Assembly (NCBI GenBank): GCA_033439795.1
Contig: JAUTDP010000017.1
Coordinates: 372,001-436,000 of the forward strand
Direction: 5' to 3'
From: Sordaria brevicollis
Lineage: Eukaryota > Ascomycota > Sordariomycetes > Sordariales > Sordariaceae
Length of the DNA: 64,000 nt
This document shows, piece by piece, positions 1-11,829 of the stretch. Made by a program: the position numbers and the translations under genes. Under the pieces are notes generated by a model. That model was not told where the DNA came from. It searched no databases and was given only the letters and a program-made list of their open reading frames with translations. The stretch's first letter is position 1. Each line of letters starts with the position of its first letter.

Positions 1-1880
1 TTATTTTATTTTATATTATAATTACGACCGTAATTATTACGGCGAATAGTTAATACCGCCCCCTAATAATAACCGGTTCGAGCCTATAAATAAATTAAAT
101 TAGGATCGGGAGCTAGAGTAGGATAATTAAATAGTAGCGGCCGCGTAGGTACTTAACCGAAACCTTAGTATTAATAAGAATATTAACCTTTTCGATAATT
201 ATAAAGAGGATTTACATTACGATTAGACGCTATATTATAAATTCTATACCGATTTTAGCGATATTAATTTATAGAAGTAATATTAGAAGTAGAAGGTATA
301 AGAAAACCCGGGTGCGTATACGGTTAGAGAGGTTATTAATATTATTCTTAGTAGGTTTAACCTAGAATAGAAGTTAATTTATAATACGTTTATCGATTAT
401 TATACGGCCGTTCTTTATAATAATAACCCGTTTCCTTTTCGTATATAATTTAACGGTAAAAGTAATATTAGGAAGTTATTTATTATTAACCTTCTATTTA
501 CTAAGTTGGAAGAATTATTAAATAACCTTATTAGGCCTACCGGTAAGGAGCTTATTATTATACGTTTTATTCCTACGGGTATTACGGTTAATAATATTAA
601 TAAATCTATTTTATATTCTTTTTTACGGCTTTTTATTTTTAAAATAGTTAATAAACTCCTAATTATAAATAATAGTAATATAGGTCAATTATAGCGTCGA
701 TTACAGTACGTATAGTATTTTATTATAAATAAAAAATTTATAATCGGTTTAAAGATAATATATTTTATCGATTAATAATTTAAATAAGCTTTTTTTATTC
801 GTATAGAAGAACCGTTTAGCGGTATAAATATTCTTTTAATCGGCGATTTTTACTAGCTATTACTTATTATAAAAAAGGTTTTATATAAATAGGTTATAGA
901 TAACCTCCTTAATAATACTGAATTATCTAACCGAATTATATATTATACCTTTAATAAGATTATCGAATTTACTATTATTATACGGTAAAGTAATTTTAAA
1001 TAAGTAGCGTTTAAAGAAGTTTTCGATTGGGTTTACGTTAGATAGCCGTTATATAATAATTAGGAATTCCTTTCTACGCGGATTATATATTAGTTTAAAG
1101 AGAATAGTACCGATTTAACCGTTTTTAATAATACTTTGTATATTTACCCGATAAACGATAAAATTAAATAGTATAATATAGACTATTTATTAGGTTTTAA
1201 TAAATTATATATATAAGTTATAGTAATATATACGGGTTAGGGTGCGGAAATTATTCTATTTAATTAGGCGGGTAATTTTTATAAAAAGTTCCCTATTATT
1301 TTAAGCGTTAAGGTTATACTAATTAAGAATTATTGGGTTGAAAAAGGCTTAATTAACGGTATTATTAATATTATTTAGGATATTGTATAAAAAGCTAGGG
1401 ATAATAATAGGTCCCTTAATATTAACCCTTATAATATAAAGAATCCTCCCTATATATTCTTAATTCGTTTCCTTAATTATAACGGACTACATATATTCGA
1501 AAACGATTTATTGAAGGGTATTAATAAGAAAATTATACCTATTTTCCGTTCTACCCGTAATTTTATAAAAGGAAACGAACCTTATATTCGAAAGTAATTT
1601 CTTATTACTATTATTTATACTATTATTATATATAAATTATAGGGAATTATTATAAATTATACTATTTTAAATATTTCCCGTAATAATTTTATAATTAATT
1701 TAACGTACGTAATTATATTTCGGGTTATATCTATCGAAGGATTTATATTTAATTATCCTTTTAGCTTCGATATTATATATATAATTAATAATAATAGTAA
1801 GGATAATTGTAAAGATGATGCGGATAGAAGAGAGCTTTAGAAATTGCTACCTCCTCCGGAGGATATAATAATATAACTTT
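1..1880 (+). pseudogene. RIP-degraded PIF1-type helicase relic (Helitron-like), 5' end outside window
   Basis: Plus-strand translation with stops ignored reads as an SF1 PIF1-family helicase. In order it shows NGKS near 450-460 (P-loop remnant), PTGITVNNINKS near 535-605 (the family's TGxAAxNIxGxTLHS block), LLIINNSNIGQL near 655-690 (Walker B, family form IIDExSMIG), a GDFYQLPP-like block near 845-860, EKGLINGIINII near 1335-1380 (family NGxxGxV) and a C-terminal block near 1600-1745 that fits HKSQGIT...YVAISRV. Such helicases form the C-terminal half of Helitron Rep/helicase proteins, but also occur in host PIF1. The Rep part would lie left of the window. Many CAA-to-TAA stops and G-to-A changes show it is dead. 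Confidence 0.72.
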
Positions 1881-2610
1881 AATTAATAGTATATAAATAA
1901 AAAAATATTAGAGTATTAGTTTTTATACTAAGCCGGATTCGGCTGCTCGTATCCGGCCCCGCTTCCGTATATATAAATATAAAAAATTTTCCCACTATTT
2001 CCTAAATTCCCGTCTTTATTTTTATTCCTAACTTTCTTCTATTAATATATTTATTTATTCCTTTTTACTCTATTTAATTTTATTTACCGGATATTTATCC
2101 TTCCCCTATTAATCGTTTACGTATATTAATTAAATAAAACCTCTTTTCTTTTATATATTAATTAAATAGAACCTTTTTTCTTTTATTTTATTTTTTTATA
2201 AAACGAAAATGCGGCTTTATATACTAACGTTCGCTTCCATTTTTATTTGCGATAGACGTTATAACGGGCGTTTTTAATTTCAATATATTAAATTACTATA
2301 TTACGGTTAATTGAGCCAATTACCGGCCGTAAAAACGCCGCAATTATTTAAACCCTATTTCTAATACCGGTTAAAACTCTTAATCCTAAACGCCGGAAAG
2401 TTATATTATTTATTAAATTATTAAACCCTAAACTAAAAATAGAATAACTTAAAGTAATTTAAGAGATGAAAGGCGATTATACCCTCTCCTAATTTAATTT
2501 AGAAGAATATTAACCCGACTACTTTATTCTATAATATATATAGCCGCCGAACTTATCTCCTAAAAATTAATTAACTTTTATATTATTAAATTAAGGCTAT
2601 TAGGTTTATT
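1880..2610. other. AT-rich interval without readable gene; hairpins just after helicase relic
   Basis: No coding relic was recognised. At 1931-1957 two overlapping inverted repeats are visible: GCCGGAT (1932-1938) with ATCCGGC (1951-1957), and AGCCG (1931-1935) with CGGCT (1940-1944). They lie about 50 bases past the last readable helicase codon. Confidence 0.45.
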
Positions 2611-2818
2611 ATTACGGAAGAGCCGTAAATTATCGGTCGAATATATCGATTCGGTTAGAAAGATTAGTTTTCCACTGGTTTATTACCGTGGAAGAGCCGT
2701 AAATTACCGGTCGAATATATCGATTCGGCTAAAAGGATTAATCTTTTACCGGTTTATTACCGTAGGAGAGCTGTAAATTATTAGTCGAATATATCGATTT
2801 GGTTAATTTTATTTCCTA
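2611..2818. repeat. Tandem repeat, about 71-74 bp x 3
   Basis: Three imperfect copies begin near 2611, 2682 and 2756. Each carries the words AGAGCCGTAAATTA and TCGAATATATCGATTCGG (the third copy RIP-diverged). Differences are mostly transitions. Function unknown. Confidence 0.75.
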
Positions 2819-3589
2819 ATATATAAGAGGTTCCTTTAATTACGAATAAACCTTTTTCCCGAAGTTTTATCTCCTAATATATAATGAGGCAATTATTTAT
2901 TATTTTTATAAAATGGGTAATTTAACGACTAGTACGCTTTAATTAAATAACGGATCGGCGGATAAATATTTTTAGCGAAAGATAAAACTACTTCGAAGCT
3001 TTTTAATATTAAAGTTAATACCGAAGCCTTAAGAAAATTAGAACCCTTAGAAAGGGCCGTTTAATTGTAGATAAATTTATAGAAATTATGGCGTTAATTT
3101 TAATTATTATTAATAAAGACCGTTAATTATCCGAAGGGGATATTATTTTAATCTTTAATAGTTAAAATCCGCTTTAGGAATTAAATAAATTATATTATCT
3201 TTTATAAATAAAGGAATAATATTTATTATAAGGTTATACCGAGGTTTTAAGGAAATTAAAAACCCTTAGAGTAGCGCCGTATAATTATTTAAAGGAGGTA
3301 TTATTTTAATAAAAAAAGCGGAAGATATTATATAATATTCGGGATCGTGGATAGTACGTAGGATGGGTTTATTGTAATTATATACGTATTTCAAATTATT
3401 TATATATTTTATTATATATTATATAATTCTATTAATTTTGGTAGTATCTTATTACCATTATTCTATTAATTAATATTATAATACCTCCCTTTGTACTTTA
3501 TTTAATTTAGTTTACTATAATTTGTAATATTATATGTTAGTCTTTATTTTAATTTATTTTTCGTATCGTTTCTTTACCTCCTCCGCTAT

Positions 3590-4160
3590 ATGGTTTATTT
3601 TTACGATTTTATATTCCTCCTCTCCTTAAATATAGGATAAATTCTATACATACGTTTATTAACCGTTAGTATTATCTTTTACGTTTTTTATATATATATA
3701 ATTTACTTTTTTATAATAGTAATATAAATATATTATATACCTACTTAAGCGGTATAGGTTTAATTGGTCGTAAACGTAATCGTCGTTATCGATTAAATAT
3801 ATTAGGTATAAATAATATTCTATAAGGTTGAACGGGTATTCGTTTATAGTGCTTACTTAGCCTTTATTTAGACGCTAGCGCTTATATATTATTATATCGC
3901 GGTATTCCTTTTCTTTTAGTAATATATTTTAAATACGTATGTCGAATTCGTCGAATTCGTCGTTATTAATTTCCTTATAGTCGATTTTATTATTATTATC
4001 CTCTTAGATGATGTTTAATTCGAATTTAGGCTTAGTGGTATTTTCTTATCTTTATGTTTTAGGTATATCTTTTTCCTAATTGATGTCGAGGTCCTCGAGG
4101 TTAACGATTTCTTCGTTGTCGGGGTCGATGCCTTTTCCTTTATTACGCGTAATAGTTAGG
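3590..4160 (-). pseudogene. Unidentified minus-strand coding relic, acidic
   Basis: Read on the minus strand, this stretch gives a long frame interrupted only by TAA/TAG codons of the kind RIP makes from CAA/CAG. Near 4160-4000 it reads as an acidic segment (PDNEEIVNLEDLDIN, then a run rich in D, E and N). I do not recognise a domain. It may be part of a transposon gag or accessory protein. About 600 bases on either side show no readable frame. Confidence 0.35.
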
Positions 4161-4689
4161 ATACGGTTATTTATACTTATAGTATTTGTATTGGAGATAA
4201 TGGGAGTGCGGTATTGGGAATGATAAGGATGAGGGTAGGTAGGTTGGTTTTATTTATTAAAATTTTTAACGTTCGTCCTTTTAGAGGCGGTATCGGTTTT
4301 ATAATTATAGTGCCGTTTTTTATTTATTTCCGTACTTATTATTATTATTTACTTCGGTATTTCGTTTTAATTATTACCCTACCGATTACGCTTAGTCTAC
4401 TAATTAGTAAATACTTTTTGTAATTGTTTGCTTATTATTGTTCGTATTTAATTACGCGGTTTCGTGCCTACTTGCCCGAAGTCGCGTATTTGCCGTCGAA
4501 TTGTATTTTTTATTATTTACCCTTTTGAATTCTTGGCTTTTTTTTTCCTTCCTTTTTTCTCTAAATTAAGTAATATATTTTTACGTAAATTATTAATGGG
4601 GAAGGCGGTATTATTAATTGATTTATATTAATTATATAGTATATATAGTTTTATAATATCTTTTAAATTTATACTTTTTAAAACCTTTT

Positions 4690-5770
4690 TTAAAAAGGGC
4701 CTTATCGTTATTATCGTTGGCGTTATTACCGGTACCCCCGGTACGTTTACTACCCCCTCCGGCCGTTTTAAGCCGCTTTTTAACACTTTTTTACCGTTAT
4801 ATATAATTAAGAGGAAGCGTGTATATTTATAGATAGTTATATTATTTTAATAATTTGATAATTCGTATTGTTAATAAGTTTTATATTTATAAGGACGATA
4901 ATAAAGAGGACGATAATAACGATAATATTCTTAAATTATAGGGTAAACCGTATTAGAACCCGTATTTTTATTATATATATAATAATCATTTTTACGTAGA
5001 GAATATTAAGTCGGCTATTAAATACTATTATTATATTATAGCTAAATAATTATATTAGCCTCTTCGATAGAAAATTATCGATATTTACCGCCGTTTTTAA
5101 TAAAAGGGTAACGATAATAATGCCCGCGGGCACTATAATAATATTATAAATATTATCGGCCCTCTTAAAGCCTTAGAGAAGAATAAGGTTATCCTTAAAT
5201 TAATTATTTTATATTATATTGTATTTTATATATTATATTTACTTACTAATATTATATCTTTTAGGGGGTCCTTTAAGTATTTATTTAATGCCGAATTATT
5301 TATTTTTGCCGACGATAGTAATAATAAGAAAAAAAAAGCCCGCTTTAATTCCCCGGAGTTTAAAACTTTCGGCGCCCTCCTTCCTTCCGTTTAACCCTCC
5401 TTTTTTAATTAACCCTCTTCCGGCCGCTATACCCTCCATCTTTTGGGTATTCCTATCCTTGTTACCGCTCCTACCGCCCTTATTCCGTCGGCCGATTTTA
5501 TTTTTATAACCGAATATCGAACCTTAATAAAATAATTTAATAGCTTAATTAAGCGGTTATTTATAATAGAAGGTAAAGTTGCGGTATTTTTTACGCCGAA
5601 GTAATAGAAAGAAAAAGAGAAGGAGAAGGATAAGGATAAGGGTAAGGATAAAGAAAAAAAGAAAGAGAACGATAAAATAGTATTTATAGCGGTACTTCGT
5701 ACCGAATTTAATTACGATTTTGGAAATTTTATAAAGGATTAGGATAATAATTAAGTATAATAACTATATT
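4690..5770 (+). pseudogene. Unidentified plus-strand coding relic with lysine/glutamate-rich stretch
   Basis: A plus-strand frame can be followed through RIP-type stops. Near 5330-5580 it gives a proline- and phenylalanine-rich segment (FNSPEFKTFGALLPSV) and then, at about 5596-5670, a polypurine tract encoding a run of K, E and D. No known domain was recognised. The absence of frameshifts between the segments suggests this was once coding, but the function is unknown. The overlapping 96-codon open frame at 5219-5509 is in a different frame and looks accidental. Confidence 0.35.
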
Positions 5771-5919
5771 ATTTGAATATATATTTATATTTATAATACC
5801 CCTATTTTAATTGCTTTTTTTTTCCTTTTATTAATATTACGGCTTTCTTTTTTTCTTTGTAAATAATATTACTATTGGTAATATATTTAATATTATACGA
5901 CGTTCCCGAATTTAATACT

Positions 5920-6260
5920 ATTAATATTATTACTTTTATCGCTACCTTCTTTTATAATTTTCGCGATTTTTACGATTTTTATTACCTTTAATATTATTAC
6001 CGCTATTGTTATTTTCGATATTATTAATTTTATTAATTTTATTACCTTTAATGCTATTACTGCTATTATTATTTTCTTTTATGATTTTTACTATTATTAC
6101 TATTATTATTACTTTTAATATTATTAATTTTATTAATTTTATTACTTTTAACGCTATTACTATTATTATTACCTTCTTTTACGATTTTTATTACTATTAT
6201 TATTATTATTACCTTTAATATTACTAATTTCGCTAATTTTATTACTTTTATTACCTTTAC
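5920..6260. repeat. Imperfect tandem repeat, about 100 bp x 3
   Basis: TTA/ATT-rich sequence in which the block ATTATTAATTTTATTAATTT recurs about 100 bases apart (near 6019 and 6119), with a weaker copy before it and part of one after. On the minus strand it would code for Asn/Ser/Lys-rich repeats. The small open frame at 6006-6218 is a product of this low complexity. Confidence 0.6.
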
Positions 6261-6572
6261 CGCCGCCGCTACTATCCCTAACCTTTATACTATATTAATT
6301 ATATTATATATCCCTTTATAAGGTATATTTAAAGACTATTTATTATTAATATGGGGGGTAACCTAATTATAATAATTCTATAATTTAAATAGGGGGGATT
6401 ATATTTCTATTTACCGTATTAATCCCGGATTGGCTTCTATTTTTAAACGATTCGGACCTTCGGACCCGACCCTCGGACTTTTAAACCCGGACCCTTCGCC
6501 TCCTTAGACCCGGATTAAAAATTTTATTCTTAACGTAAATTGAATTTATATTACTAATTTGGCTATAATAAC

Positions 6573-6600
6573 CCGACCGACCGACCGACCGACCGACCGA
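6573..6600. repeat. (CCGA)7 microsatellite
   Basis: Seven perfect CCGA units, followed by a second interrupted CCGA cluster at about 6644-6666. CCGA contains no CpA, so it is immune to RIP and stands out within the AT-rich block. Confidence 0.9.
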
Positions 6601-6904
6601 AATAAAATAAAATTTAAGAAAATAATACTTAAGAAAATACTAACCGACCGACCGACTAACCGACCGTAATAAAATAAGATTTAAGATAAAATACCCAATA
6701 AGATACCGCGAAAGGAAAGATTGGAAGATATAAAAAAAAAACCCTATTTACGAAAAGTAGCCTATAGTATTAATAAAGCGTAAAATTAAAGTATAGGTAA
6801 ATACGGGCTATCCTTCGGGTATTGTTAACGGAGAACCTAAGTGAACGATTTTCTATAAGATATTAAGGCGGGGCGCGTATTATAAGACTTAAACTCCTCT
6901 TTTT

Positions 6905-7195
6905 TTTTGAAAATTTTTTGAAAAATTCTAATATAATAGTTTAACTTAGTGAAAAAAATCTAAAAAATTCTAAGATAGAAATAGCTTCGTAATAATTTAA
7001 CTTAGTGAAAAAAAATTTGAAAAAAAAAACTAAAATAGAAATAATTTCGTAATAGTTTAATTTAGTGAGAAAAAACTAAAAAAATTTTAAGATAGAAATA
7101 ACTTGGTAATAGTTTAACTTAGTGAAAAATTTCTAAAAAAAAATCTAAAATATAAATAACTTCGTAATAGTTTAACTTAGTAAAAAAAATCTAAA
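6905..7195. repeat. Tandem repeat, 56-60 bp x 5
   Basis: The word TTTAACTTAGTG or a one-base variant recurs at 6940, 6996, 7056, 7113 and 7171, each time followed by an A-rich run and GATAGAAATAACTTCGTAAT-like sequence. Unit length drifts through changes in the A-run. No coding content is seen. Confidence 0.85.
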
Positions 7196-7204
7196 TAATT
7201 AAAT

Positions 7205-7620
7205 TGAATTTTACAACCCAGGGTACATCTCTAGACTTATATTGAGGCGAAGCTTCAAGTAGAATTCTACCCCTTTAGAGTACTAGTATAAAATTTGCCG
7301 CAGGCAAATTTTGCGGGGGTACGGGGGCGGCAGCCCTCGTATTATAGGGCTAATGCCCGTAGTTGAATTTAATTAACACTACCAATCGTACCGCCAATCG
7401 TGCCGCTAGACGGGCCGCTAGTCGGGCCGCTAATTGCGGTCCTTACCGCTATAGTAAACGGAGTGGCCCGTACCCCAATTCTTAAAAGGATAGTTAGCTA
7501 GTGCCGTTTAAAGGGCGCCTCCCTTCCTCCCTTTTCCTCTTCGTAGAACCTTATCGATTCGTTAAGACCCAGCATCTGTGCCAATTATACTGTGCCCCTT
7601 ACAAATATCGATATTAATAA
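7205..7620. other. RIP-poor island with hairpin and 12-bp repeats
   Basis: About 400 bases retain CA, TG and C-rich words between heavily RIP-mutated flanks. A perfect 10-bp inverted repeat with a 3-base loop lies at 7290-7312 (AAAATTTGCC / GGCAAATTTT). A G/C-rich stem follows at 7322-7339. Immediately before the hairpin is CTAG (7283-7286). From 7382 to 7441 five degenerate 12-bp units end in GCCG or similar. The hairpin next to CTAG resembles a Helitron 3' end read on the minus strand, but no matching 5' end was identified. Confidence 0.5.
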
Positions 7621-8480
7621 TAAACCTATTTCGGAAGGACCTACTTTAACCTTAAGGGTAAAAAATATTAATATCGAATTTCGAAGCTATTATAAATTAA
7701 TATAAATAATTTCGATTTTATTATTAATTTACGAAGTAATTCGAGCAAATAATTATAAGTTTCTTCGGGATATTATCCTTATTTTACTTATTATCTTTTA
7801 TAGTAGTAAATTATAGAATTATAGCCTAAAGATACTATATTTCGTATAATTACTTTATAAGGATATTATAAATAATAACCTTCGAAACGCTATTTTAAAA
7901 TGTATCTTAATTCGATTTATTATTATTAATAATAAATATAAACCTATTAATTTTATATTAGAATATCAAAATAGGGTATATATAATTAATATTAAAAATA
8001 ATAAGAATTCTACCTATAATATCGAAGCTACGCTTGTACAACTTACCCTTAATTCTAATATTTTTATAATTATTCGCAAGGGAACAAAAAAACTATACGG
8101 TCGCGTTATTAAAAGAATTTATATTATTAATAATCCCTATTATCTCTTATATATTCAAATTATATAAGGATAATATAACTAAACGGAAGCTAATACTAAT
8201 TAATAGCGAAGCAAATACTTTTAATACTCCAAATATTTATTTTCTTAAATAATAGAACCTTATAGAGAAATTTACTAATTAGAATAAAATTATCCCTTTC
8301 CCTACGGATATTATTAATTAAAAATATCTTCTTAATATTACTAAGTTTTCTACTTAAAATAGTATTATTAATTACAATGAAGAAGGTAAGCGTTTATATA
8401 AGGAAGGTATAGAGAATTTTTAGAATTAAAATATTAATGGCGTTGAAAATATTTATAACGACGACGAAGACTAAATATAT
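7620..8480 (+). pseudogene. Unidentified plus-strand coding relic
   Basis: A plus-strand frame interrupted mainly by RIP-type stops can be followed from the edge of the RIP-poor island. Fragments include YEVIRANNYKFLRDIIL and KGTKKLYGRVIKRIYIINN. I recognise no domain. It could be an accessory protein of the neighbouring mobile element or an unrelated duplicated gene. Confidence 0.35.
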
Positions 8481-9900
8481 TACTTTATTAGAAAAGAATA
8501 TTATTATGAATAAATATCTCGGAATTTTTTAAAGTAGACAAAAAGATTATTGGAAGAAACGTATATTTTATTAATTATATATATAAATTTATTATTATAT
8601 ATATTTTTATTTTTTATAAACGGGTAATTTAATAATTAGAGTATTATTCTCCCTCTTTTTCCTTTTACCTTTACCCTTCTTACTTTTAATTAACGATTTA
8701 ATTATTAGTAAAAATAATATTATCCGCCAATTTAAATTATATAATACGGCTATTTAAGTACTAAATTATATAAGTAAATTGATAGAAAGAGAGGCTAGTC
8801 TTTCCTTTTTTCTATTTCTATTTCTACTTCTAATTATAGAATTAATTATAAAGCTACGGAGAGGAATAGTTAGTAACGAATTAGTAAAATTATAAAGTAA
8901 CTGGTCGGTTTTTTTGAATCCTTCTTATAATATTAAAGGACTTTAATATTAATATTCGGTTAAACCTATTTTAATTTTTACTCCCTTTTAAACTTTATTT
9001 TAATTATTATTATTATTATTATTTTATTCTATTTCTTATTCCTTTAGTATTATTACTTTTAATATTATTGAAAATTCTCTAATTTTTAATTAAAGATTTT
9101 CTAATTAAGGAGTAGTAGAAATAATAACGCGATATAGAATATTAATTAAAAGGGAAGTAAGACGAATAAGAATTACGGCTATATAGTTATTGGTACGTAA
9201 TTGAGACTAGGCTTGGCGTAGAGGTTAAGGATATTCCTTTTCCTAATCTTCGTATACTTTAATAATTAATATAAAGTAAAATTTAATTAAATTATCGATA
9301 TATTTTTCTTTATATTCCTATTATCGTATAATAAATAATTTATCTTCCAAATTATTAACATCTAAAAAAGGGAGGACTTTATTCCGACGAATTATATTAT
9401 TATCGGCGAATAAATATATAATTATATATTAAAGCCGGATTGGTATTAAAATCTCTAATATAATTTCGAATATACGGTTACTTTTTTAAATAAATTTTTA
9501 TACCTTCTTCTTATACTAATTATTAATATACGATATTACTTTATTTATTAATATTTTAGCCGTTAATTTATTAAATATTTTATTTTAATTTCGCTCTAAT
9601 ATTATAAGAATCCTCTTAAATAATAATATATCACCAAATTTATTATAATATATACTATCGGGGATAGATCGTTTATATTCGAAGTTTTTATTAGGAGGTT
9701 TTTAGAGATTATCGAAAATAGCCTTGCGAAAATACAGCGCGTTAAGGAATTCTATAAAAATTTGATTTTTCTTTTAATATTTAGTACGAATTTTATCGTT
9801 AAATTTCGACTATTTAATCTTATATTCGAATTTGTACAAAGAATAGAATTCCCCAATATCTAGTAATAGCTTATAATTATTATTTTAAGGCTATTCTTTA
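8480..9900. other. AT-rich interval, nothing recognised
   Basis: Heavily RIP-mutated sequence. I could not follow a coding frame or find a terminal repeat in it. The left part of the RecQ relic may extend into its right end. Confidence 0.4.
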
Positions 9901-9989
9901 ATACCGGCGTTATTTTCGTTATTATTATTATTTATATCCAAATTCTCCTCTTTATTTATAATTATAATAATATTTATTGACCTATTCGG

Positions 9990-11320
9990 TATATTCGGCG
10001 TATAAAGCTAACGAAATTTTTATAATTATTATTATCTTCGTAATTATTTAAGTTATTTATTATTTAAGCTAAAGTAATTAAATACTTAATATAATATAAA
10101 AAAGTAAACCTTCCCTTATATATTATTATCCTTCGGTTTTTGTATTACTCTTTTAAAACGTTATTATATATCCGGGATATTAGGAATAAGAAGTATACTA
10201 AATTATATAATTCGAATAATATTAAATAGGTTTATACTTATACTTAGAGAAATAATTATTAAGTATATATAATAATCGGTATTAACTTCAATACTGAAAT
10301 CCTTATATATAATATCTTTATTTATTAAGCGGATTAAAGAATTATATAATTTAATAACTTTACGGCTAAATTCCTTATTAAAATTATAATTATTATATAA
10401 ATAATTAATTAGAGTATTTTTTATTATCGAAAAATTATTACGGTTATCGATATATATAATCGTTTTTAGGATATTACGTCGAATCGATAGTATAAAACCT
10501 TTTATTAAAAAGAAAAGACGCTTAAAATCGCCGATATAATTTTTTAATAATAATTGGATAATAATCGAAATCTTTAGCCGGTCGATAAAGGTTTTAATAA
10601 TTTCGAAGTTCTTAAAATCAAAATTAGCTTTTTTAATAATAAAATTTTTATAAATACCGGCTAGCGTAACCGTATAATTAAATTAGGGAATACTTTTTAA
10701 TAATAGCGGTCGTAAAATATATAAATATTAAAACTCTTTGCGGAAATTGCGCTATTTTAATATATAATATAATTCGTCGATTATAAATAATCCGATTTTT
10801 TAATAAAATTCTAACGACCTTAATACGGCCTTAAATTTCGTATTAGTAATTAGTTTTAGACTTAAAAAAATATAAATATAATTGCTATATTAGATTTAAT
10901 CCTAAATATCTTTATTTTATATTACGGTTAGTTAAGAAGAAAAAAAAAGAGGGAAAAAAAAAAAGGGGGTAATAGTTATTTACCTTTAAAATTATATTTT
11001 TATCTATTTATACTAATTTAAATTCTAAGAATTTGGCTATAATATCGTTACGTTAACTCTCTCCTAATTTCGTAAAAGGGACGATTTAAATTGTGATTTT
11101 ATTGTACAATACCGAGAAAGTATATAATATAATACTTTTACCGTACTTAATTACTATTATTAAAATAATATCCAATTATTCGATAATTAAGTATATAATT
11201 ATTCGAATTTATTTATTACGAAATTATTTACCGCTAATAATATTTCGTATTACCGTTAATATATATTAGGCGTCGAAAAGAGCGTCGTCGTTATTTATAA
11301 TATTATTCGGTTAAAAATAA
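9990..11320 (-). pseudogene. RIP-degraded RecQ-type (SF2) helicase relic
   Basis: The minus-strand translation, ignoring RIP-type stops, shows the SF2 motifs in the right order and spacing. They are a Walker A remnant YGKSII near 11,150-11,120 (family GxGKS), LRSLEFYQKIGLFIIDELY near 10,830-10,770 (motif II, family IDExH), a TLAG block near 10,660 (family TATL), TIIYIDNRNN near 10,450 (motif IV), a SLSISINLFNIIRII block near 10,220-10,170 (family SALGMGIDxPNxRxVI) and QRFKRVIQK near 10,140 (motif VI, family QRxGRxGR). The wording is closest to fungal RecQ-like helicases of the telomere-linked type, but that is inference. It is not functional. Its 5' side abuts the LTR element at 11,398. Confidence 0.72.
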
Positions 11321-11392
11321 AAAGTTAAAGAAAAATAATAATACGATATAATTAGAGTAGAATAACCCTACGCGTTTAAAATATTATTACGG

Positions 11393-11397
11393 CTATA
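11393..11397. repeat. Target-site duplication, left copy (CTATA)
   Basis: CTATA immediately left of the left LTR. It matches the CTATA at 18,289-18,293 immediately right of the right LTR, the 5-bp duplication expected for Ty3/Gypsy integration. Confidence 0.88.
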
Positions 11398-11683
11398 TGT
11401 TACGGCAAAAAGGAAGCGCTTGTGATAAAACAATAATAATCCTTAATTGATAGAAAATCGTAAAATGAAGAGAAAAGGAAAATTAATCGTACAAGAATGG
11501 AAGCGTAGGCGGAAAGATATAGGCCTTACGTTCCATAAAGTGAATGCGTTGTGCGGGTAAATGGCAATGCGGTATTCCTTGGCATAAATAAATAATTTGC
11601 GACAATAAACCTATAGTTCGACTAAGTCCAACCTCGCGATATATAATAAGTTAGGTAACTAGCGGGTAAGCCGTACCGTTATA
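11398..11683 (-). repeat. Left LTR (3' LTR of the element)
   Basis: 286 bp, aligned without gaps to 18,003-18,288; all differences that I can see are transitions. Its outer half (from TGTTACGGC) keeps more unmutated CA/TG sites than the matching half of the right LTR. Confidence 0.93.
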
Positions 11684-11702
11684 TTACCCCCCCCTTTGAA
11701 AA
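11684..11702 (-). promoter_or_regulatory. Polypurine tract of the LTR element
   Basis: On the minus strand this reads as a purine-rich run with eight consecutive G, directly inside the left LTR. This is the place and composition of the plus-strand DNA primer of LTR retrotransposons, and it fixes the element's orientation. Confidence 0.75.
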
Positions 11703-11829
11703 GACTCGCCTCAAATCTTTTTAATACCGTAATTATTTCCTCCTTTTTAATTTTCTATTATTTATTTATATTAGTAAATTATCCTCCTCGTATTCTAATA
11801 CTTCTTTATCCCGCGATACTATTATAATC

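Noticed and set aside
5219..5509. 96-codon hydrophobic plus-strand open frame
   Set aside because: Low-complexity Leu/Ile/Pro composition from RIP-mutated DNA; a different frame of the same strand reads more like the former protein.
6006..6218. 70-codon Ile/Leu/Tyr-rich open frame
   Set aside because: Product of TTA/ATT tandem repeats, not a membrane protein.
6573..6600. CCGA array as telomere repeat
   Set aside because: Fungal telomeres are TTAGGG-like; CCGA is a RIP-immune microsatellite.
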